From Populus alba (taxonomy: Eukaryota; Streptophyta; Magnoliopsida; Malpighiales; Salicaceae): DNA of 64,000 nucleotides. Position numbers and translations under genes: made by a program. The DNA lies in contig NC_133302.1 of NCBI RefSeq assembly GCF_005239225.2, forward strand, positions 3,348,001 through 3,412,000, given 5' to 3'. This document shows positions 57,585 to 64,000 of the stretch, one piece after another. Positions within the stretch are counted from its first letter, which is position 1; every line of letters begins with the position of its first letter. Under the pieces are notes generated by a model that made no database searches, had not been told where the DNA came from, and saw nothing but the letters and a program-made list of their open reading frames with translations.

Positions 57585-58139
57585 GCTTGTGTTCTAATGA
57601 GGTTAATATTCCTTTGCGTGCTTGCTTGAGTGTGTTTACAGAAATTGCATTGTTTAATTAATTAACCTCCTTGGTTACTTGCACTTAATTAAGATGCAAC
57701 ATTCCTTTCATTCAGCTCAGCTAGCTATAACATAGGGTTAGATTAAAAATACATAAACAAAACAAAACGTAAGGAAAAGCTAGCTAACACCTGAATTTTT
57801 TATTTTTATTTTTATTTTTATGAGGATAGTTGCTCAACGTCTTAGCTACCTGTTAAAAAATAACATTTTGTTTAAAAAAAAAAAACAATATTGCAAGGTA
57901 CGTAACTTCACCTTATAGACAACCTTAATTAGCCATGTATTCCTATATCATGTTATCAAATATTAACATAAAAAACTATAAAAGCTTAGGTTTTCACCGT
58001 AGATAAAATCACAAAACATCATGGATTATAACAATAAAATGACTAATTTGATCTTGAAAAACAAAGCTTTTATAACTTATGTCCAAGGCCACATCTTTTT
58101 GCTTTTATTTTAATAATCAAGTTGATGACATGTGATAGT

Positions 58140-58880
58140 CAAATGTTAATTTTCATTTTTTGTTATTGTTATTTGATTTTTTTTTATTAATTATTTTCTT
58201 CAATTTATTTTTATTATTTAGTTTCATTTAATTTTTTTATCAAATTTAATTCTAATTCTTTTAATTTTTATTTATTTCTTTTTTATCCTTTTTCTAATTG
58301 AATTTTATTTTCAATTTCATCCATTAACATTTGATTTCTATTTATTTTATGTCAAATTCGATCTTATTTTTTTAACTGTTATTTATTTTGTTTTAGATCT
58401 CTTTTTTAATGTCCTTTTTTTCTCTCAACTTTATCCCTCAACATTTTATGGTTTAGAATTTTACTTTGTTCTTTTTAGAGTTTGCCTTCTATAGTGTTAG
58501 TCTCGGACTCATCACAAGGGTCATGAGTTTGGAATATTTAAAATGTTTTGACTTGGGTTTTTTTTTTTAAGTTCTTTTTAAATATGATTTTTTCAATTAT
58601 CATCCTTCAATGTTTGATTTATTGAAAATTAGTCTTTGTGTTGTTTTTTTTTTTCTTTTGTGTCTATAGTTTTTATCCCAAATATCCTATGTCTATGGTC
58701 ATAGGATTATAAACGGGTCAACCCGGATTAACTCATATATTTTTTCTATTGCTTTTTCTAAATTAATTTTTTATTTTAGTTTCACCCTTCAATATATGAT
58801 TGTTTGATAATTATACTTCATTATTTTATTCAACTTGTTTTCAACGAAGTTATCCTAGTATTATAACCAGGTAGTAGATT
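58140..58880. repeat. T-rich dispersed repeat, second copy
   Basis: It shares phrases with 3640-4260: 'caatttcatccattaacatttgattt', 'tcatccttcaatgtttgattt', 'aagttatcctagtattataac'. The motif recurs several times inside the segment at roughly 110-270-base spacing. No coding domain was seen. Confidence 0.5.
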
Positions 58881-61009
58881 TAGTATGTTAATCCAAATAG
58901 CCTTAGGTTGTTTTTTTCTTTTTTTCTTTTTTTCATTTCCAATCTTTTTATCAATTTATTTATTGTCATTGTATTTTTTTTATTTGTGTTAACACAATTA
59001 TGCAAGTTTATTGAACCCCAATTAAGTTAATAAAGCAAATTTCATTTTTGTTTTTTCCTTGTTTAGAAACACTTAGGTCATCTTAATATTTTTTTATGGT
59101 GAAAAAACAATTGACGAGCCACCTATCTAGTTTATGATGCTAATAGGGCTCGATATCCTTGTCCATATAAACAAATATACTTACAGGGGACTGAAAAATG
59201 AAGGATTAACCATTAACTAGTACAGTATGATACATCAAAACGTTAATACCAAAATGAAAAAAATAAAAATAAACTCCAGCTGATCAACAAGAAATATTTA
59301 AGGCTCACAAAAGATCTCTCCCAAACCGAACCTAAATGAAGTCGGAAATGATGTGATTTTGGGGGCAAACAAGAAACAACACGGGCTTCAAGATCATTAT
59401 TAACATGTTGGGTCTTGCTAGGTTTAGTATCACTTAAATCTTAGCTCTTTTTGACTTTCTTGAGCTTCTTTAATACTGGGCTTCAGCATTTGGAGAAGAG
59501 TAATGATATTATTGAGCTTGATCCACGTCTAAATAGCAACAATTAATTATATGGTGGGTTGACCATGGCCCTTCTTATGTGATGTTTTACTATTGTTTCC
59601 TATCGCCTTTGAACTTAACTTCTCTTTTCCTTTTTCTTCCCTTTCCTTGGGGAAGAGAGGAACCTTGAAGATAACACCATGGAGATTTTTGTCATGTTGA
59701 CTCCTATAAGCAAACACGTGTATACATTTTTTTCCGCCCGTCCTTCACAAAACAACTATTTTTAGCTTTTGACATATTTATTATATAAAAAAAAAACATT
59801 GACAAAAAAACAAAGTTGAACAAGATAACATAATTTATATATGTTATGATTGAGAAAGATGACTTTTATAGCTTATCTTTATTTAAAACACGACATCCAA
59901 TAAAACATATTAAATGGAAAGGAAAAAAAAAGAAAAATAAATAAATAAAGAAATAAAAAGATTATAAAGATACATCAAAATTCTGATTACGATATCATCA
60001 ATATAATTGAAAAGATATTAACAAGATGAATCAAACAACACCAAAAAAATATCACCAATAATAACTTGAGTGGTTCATACTTGCCTTCAAAAACAAGCAA
60101 GTCACCCTCCACTATTGAAAGACAAGTGTGACCCACTTATATCATTGTTATTAATTTTTTTTTGTATTATTCAATTCATTTCTTTGAGATCTTTTTATGG
60201 TACTGATGATATTATAATCGAAGCTTCAATGTGTCTCTGAAGTTTTTTTTTTTCTTGTTTATCTAATAATTTTTATCAAATATTACTATTATGAGAAGCT
60301 ATAAAATTTACCTTTAAAATAGTGGTAAGATTTATTTACCACTTGGCATAACAGATGATAGACTTTCAGTATTGACATGAATTGAATAAACGATTTTAAT
60401 TTAAATTGTAGGAAAACTTAAAAAGATTTTATAAAAGTAAACATAGAGAAATCAGTAAAAAAAACATTTCTATAAAATTATTTTATACAATACACACCCC
60501 TTAATTAATAAAATTCAAGCCGTGATTTTTTCTCATAAAAAAAACCTGTATACGTGGAGATTCATTAGCCTATTATACCCAGCAAAAACATCAAATTACA
60601 GTGATGAAATGGACCATTAAACAACACAAATGCTGGACACGTAGTGATTAGAGAAGCAATCAGGCAACCAGAGTCACTAAACTTCCTCCTGATGCTTACA
60701 TGGATCTGAGATTATTATATTCGTATCTGCAAATAATTTATGACCAGAGATTATTAGGAATCCAGTGGGAAGAAAGTAAACACAAAAAAGCTATTTCAGA
60801 TATTTTGATGTGTCTGAGTCCAATTGATTTGGTCCATTGAAAATGGTGGGTGGTCTGTGGTGGCTCAACCATTGCCAAAGTCCTTCGAAGCATTTTCGTG
60901 GGATAGGAATGATGCTGCCCACAGCAGTTTCTAGCTCTGTATAAGGTACATTGATTTGTAGGGGCCGGGGCTTGATTCCCTTGATTTAGACCATTAACAC
61001 TATCACCAT

Positions 61010-61190
61010 TTAAAAAGTGTTTGAAAACAAAAGATCATTCATATTTTTTAAAAAATTAGTTTTTTTATATTTTAAATTATTTTAATACGTTGATCTTAAA
61101 AATAATTTTTAAAAAATAAAATATATATATCATTTTAATATATTTCAGCAAAAAAACTATTTTAAAAATCAACCACAACCACATGAAGGT
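61010..61190 (+). repeat. Short dispersed repeat (Salicaceae SINE- or MITE-like)
   Basis: It starts 'aaaagtgtttgaaaacaaaa', passes through 'tatattttaaattattttaa' and 'tacgttgatcttaaaaataa', and ends 'aaaatcaaccacaaccacat'. This is the best-preserved copy of the family seen at 3200-3345. Confidence 0.55.
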
Positions 61191-61810
61191 CAATCTCACA
61201 TCAAACACTCACATCAAACAGCAAGATTTTCACATCATTGAATTTATCTGAAAATGTACAAAAATATATGCGTCAAGAGGGATAATAGTTTTTAAGATTG
61301 TTTCAAAATAAAACTTTGTGTTAAGTTGTGTGGTTTGTGATGTTTTTTGAAAGTATATTTTTATTTGAAATGGGATAAAAAAAATATTTTGATATTTTTT
61401 CAAAACAAATATTTTTAAGAAAGCATCTAAAAATAAAAGTTAGCACACTTCGAAATGGATTCTCAGACTTGATTAATATATTAATTGATTTTAAAATATT
61501 TTGAATGATCAAATTTAGAAAATTAGATGAGACAATATAGAAGACTGATGAAAGACACACAAAATGATAAGAAAGCATAAGATTTATAATTTGATAGAAA
61601 AGAGAGAGGGTGGAGGGAGAAATAGTCCCTCCAAGATTTTCTTGCATGTGATTGGGAATTCTTGAATTTCAACAGACTGATTAATTTCCATGTTCTGTTT
61701 GATTAGTGAAATAAGCAGATGGATTTAAGCAAAGAGCTAATGCATTATGCTGATTGGGTGATGATAAAAGTTTGGGTAAGGAGCTAGATTAATAAAATTA
61801 CCCAGAAAAT

Positions 61811-61812
61811 TA

Positions 61813-61886
<74 letters not shown>
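61811..61886. repeat. Compound microsatellite (AT)n(GT)n
   Basis: About ten AT units are followed by an uninterrupted run of 28 GT units, then three GGCTT units. Confidence 0.95.
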
Positions 61887-61888
<2 letters not shown>

Positions 61889-63804
61889 TGGCTTGGCTTG
61901 GCTTCTAATCAGTGAAGAAATGGAAATTTCAAAATATATTGGAATAATATAAGTTCCAAAAACTCTCAATGATTTAATCCTCACTGAGCTGAATCACCAC
62001 AAAAAGATATGGTGTCCTTAGATATAAAATACAAACTATATATACTCAATAATTTTTATATTTGATGTAAATAATTTTATAGTTTATATTTAGTTAGTGT
62101 CTTAGAATAAAGAAATATTGATAACTTTGGTGGGAGGAATGAAAAATAGAGATATAAAAATAAATATTTTTATTAAATAAATTTAATTATATTATTTTGG
62201 GAATCTCAACTATTTCTATTTTTTTAATCATGATACAACAACTAAATATTATTAGAATTCATGAAAAAATCCAATTGAATGCTTAAATATCTAATTTTGA
62301 ATTTTCTTTCTGAAAATGAGTTTTTCTTTGTCAATAAAACTTTTATCATCAAAACTAAACTGTTAAATTTTTTTTGATCTTTTTCAACTAGTATTTAATA
62401 ATTTTTTAAGCGTTCTGATATCTTTCTATTGATATATATTTTTTATTTTCTTTTAATATTTTTTTCAATTATTTTTATATTTTTTTGTTTATATAGACTT
62501 CCAAATAGATAACAACAGGAAGTTTGAAGGAATAATTGAAGGAATAAACAAGATAATTATGTTTACTGAAGTCAACTTTGTGAGACTTTTGTCAACGGGC
62601 TTTCTTATTTTGAGAAAGAACACTGCTACGTACTAGATTCTCCACCGCCAAAATTGCCAAGTGGAGTCTCATATTCAAGCTAGGGAGAAGAGTTCAAGCT
62701 CAAGACTCAAGTGGTGAAGAACAAGTTGGAAAAACTCACTATCACTATTGATGTGATCCTGATCATCATCTATATATCAATTGCTAACCAATATTTTTGC
62801 AGGAAAGTGGTTTGGTCCATGTGCAATGAATTTCAAAACTATATATTAAAAACTATATGATTTTGAAAATGAGGGAGGATCTTCCTCCCCTTTTGACCTA
62901 GATTGTGGCTGGTTCCAACCAATTTTTCCACTAATTTTTTTTATTTTAGGATATGATTATGGCAACCTCTGTACTTAATAAACACTTTCCAATTCATCTT
63001 GTTCTTCCGAGTTGGACGTGTCAGAATCTACAAGTTTTTCATTATTTTTTTCTCATTTTAATGTTAGGAATGAATTCTTTTCTTAATCATAGTTGTTTTG
63101 TTATAATTTTTTTCATTTTTTTATGAGACAAAAATGTTGTAAACTACCAAAAACCAGACAAAGCCCTTAATTTATTGGTGGAACGAATATCATATCTAAA
63201 CATATTTAATGGGCCAACATATAATTCTTTTTTTTTTTCCTGTAATTGAAAATCATAGAGAAGACATTTTATGTATGATGATGTAGTAAGAACAATTATA
63301 TATAGTTTACGTTCACAGAAGCTGTGGGTAGGTACTAATTTGATTTTTTGTTTGGTTTGCTGGCCGGAGACCTGAAAAGGTGTTTAAAAATATCAAGTTT
63401 AAAGGGGGTTTTGAAAACTTTCCAGACTTTGCCACCCCCTAATTCTACCTTCAAGGTAGGTCTACAAGCCCAAAGGAAAGACACCACCAATCAACTCTAG
63501 TCACGATAAGCTTTTATCCCCTATGATTGCTAGTATACACTTCTGATTGATTGTTTAAAAATATTATTGGAAGATCTATGCCTTTGAAACATCCCAAGAC
63601 GTTGTAGAATTTGTTACTAAAAGCTACACCAAGTTCACACCAACAAAAGTAGTCGGTTCAAGTAGTTTGACGATTGTTTTTTTAAATAAAATCTTGAGTT
63701 TGAGTCTTGTAAATAAAGTATATTATTGATGGGAGAGTTTTATCTCTTAATGGACCGATCCGACTCGACTAGATTAGTTGAGGTTCAGTGGATTTCTATA
63801 TACC

Positions 63805-64000
63805 GGTGTTGCACGTAGTTGAGAATGATTAGGAGGCTTAACCTAATAGGTTAGCCAACCCTTTCTATATATATGAGTAGGGCAATATACAATAGTAAAG
63901 GTGGAGATTACCACATAAGAATATGACTACAATATTTCCTATATAATTACATGCTATAATACGCCCCCTCAAGCTGAGGGTGGAGGATCAACCCGAAGCT
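63805..64000 (-). mobile_element. Edge of a minus-strand copia-type LTR retrotransposon
   Basis: On the minus strand, 'ccaccctcagcttgagggggcg' at about 63961-63985 is a copia-style polypurine tract and internal end, much like the one at 11656-11670. It is followed by LTR-like DNA ('tattatagcatgtaattata', TATATATAG near 63872). The outer LTR boundary is not certain, and the body lies beyond the window. Confidence 0.55.

Larger units (their letters stand above)
57585..63800. other. Long intergenic region with repeats only
   Basis: No convincing gene was seen on either strand. It contains a T-rich dispersed repeat (58140-58880), a degenerate Salicaceae-type short repeat (61010-61190) and an AT/GT microsatellite (61811-61886). 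Confidence 0.6.

Noticed and set aside
61784..61984. 66-codon minus-strand frame with a histidine/threonine run
   Set aside because: The run is just the translated GT microsatellite.

Overview
This is nuclear DNA from a woody eudicot, most likely poplar or a close relative in the Salicaceae. It is AT-rich with small exons and long introns. It holds a TIR-NBS-LRR (TNL) resistance-gene cluster and several degenerate copies of a T-rich dispersed repeat of the kind common in Populus. The species call is an inference from style; no search was run. A 500-base assembly gap lies at 12500-12999. || Layout. (1) 275-2827, plus: the 3' half of a PSK SIMULATOR-type gene (DUF3475/DUF668); its 5' end lies off the window. 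(2) About 5300-11370: a TNL pseudogene with many lesions, cut by a decayed Ty1/copia element (6145-10829) with a clean 5-bp target-site duplication. (3) 11373-27600: a nest of transposons. It comprises a minus-strand copia fragment running into the gap, an Athila-type Ty3/gypsy LTR in plus orientation (13000-14665), and a CACTA element (right end 27597) whose accessory gene is split by an almost intact Athila-like element (17642-26425, minus strand, 5-bp duplication GTTAT). (4) About 29425-34600: TNL debris and a TIR-only truncated gene (34099-34446), with further inserted repeats. (5) 36355-40813: an apparently intact five-exon TNL gene. (6) 43955-49123: an 11-exon LRR receptor-like kinase close to Arabidopsis At5g63710. 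(7) 50520-53677: an ARGLU1-like arginine/glutamate-rich protein. (8) 56265-57584: an intronless nepenthesin-type aspartic protease. (9) From there to the right edge there are only repeats, a long AT/GT microsatellite, and the edge of another minus-strand copia element. || The most unusual object is in the Athila-like element. It has gag-protease and a remnant of integrase but no reverse transcriptase. In the position where Athila elements may carry an env-like gene it has an intact 186-codon ORF. That ORF has a very basic patch leading into a cysteine cluster. In layout it resembles the small cysteine-rich nucleic-acid-binding proteins of carlaviruses, some of which suppress RNA silencing. The two LTRs are nearly identical, so this RT-less element moved recently and probably used proteins supplied in trans. 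|| The TNL copies share promoter modules and deletion junctions, so the order of duplication and decay can be partly read. The kinase, ARGLU1-like and protease genes look like ordinary single genes with no visible functional link.
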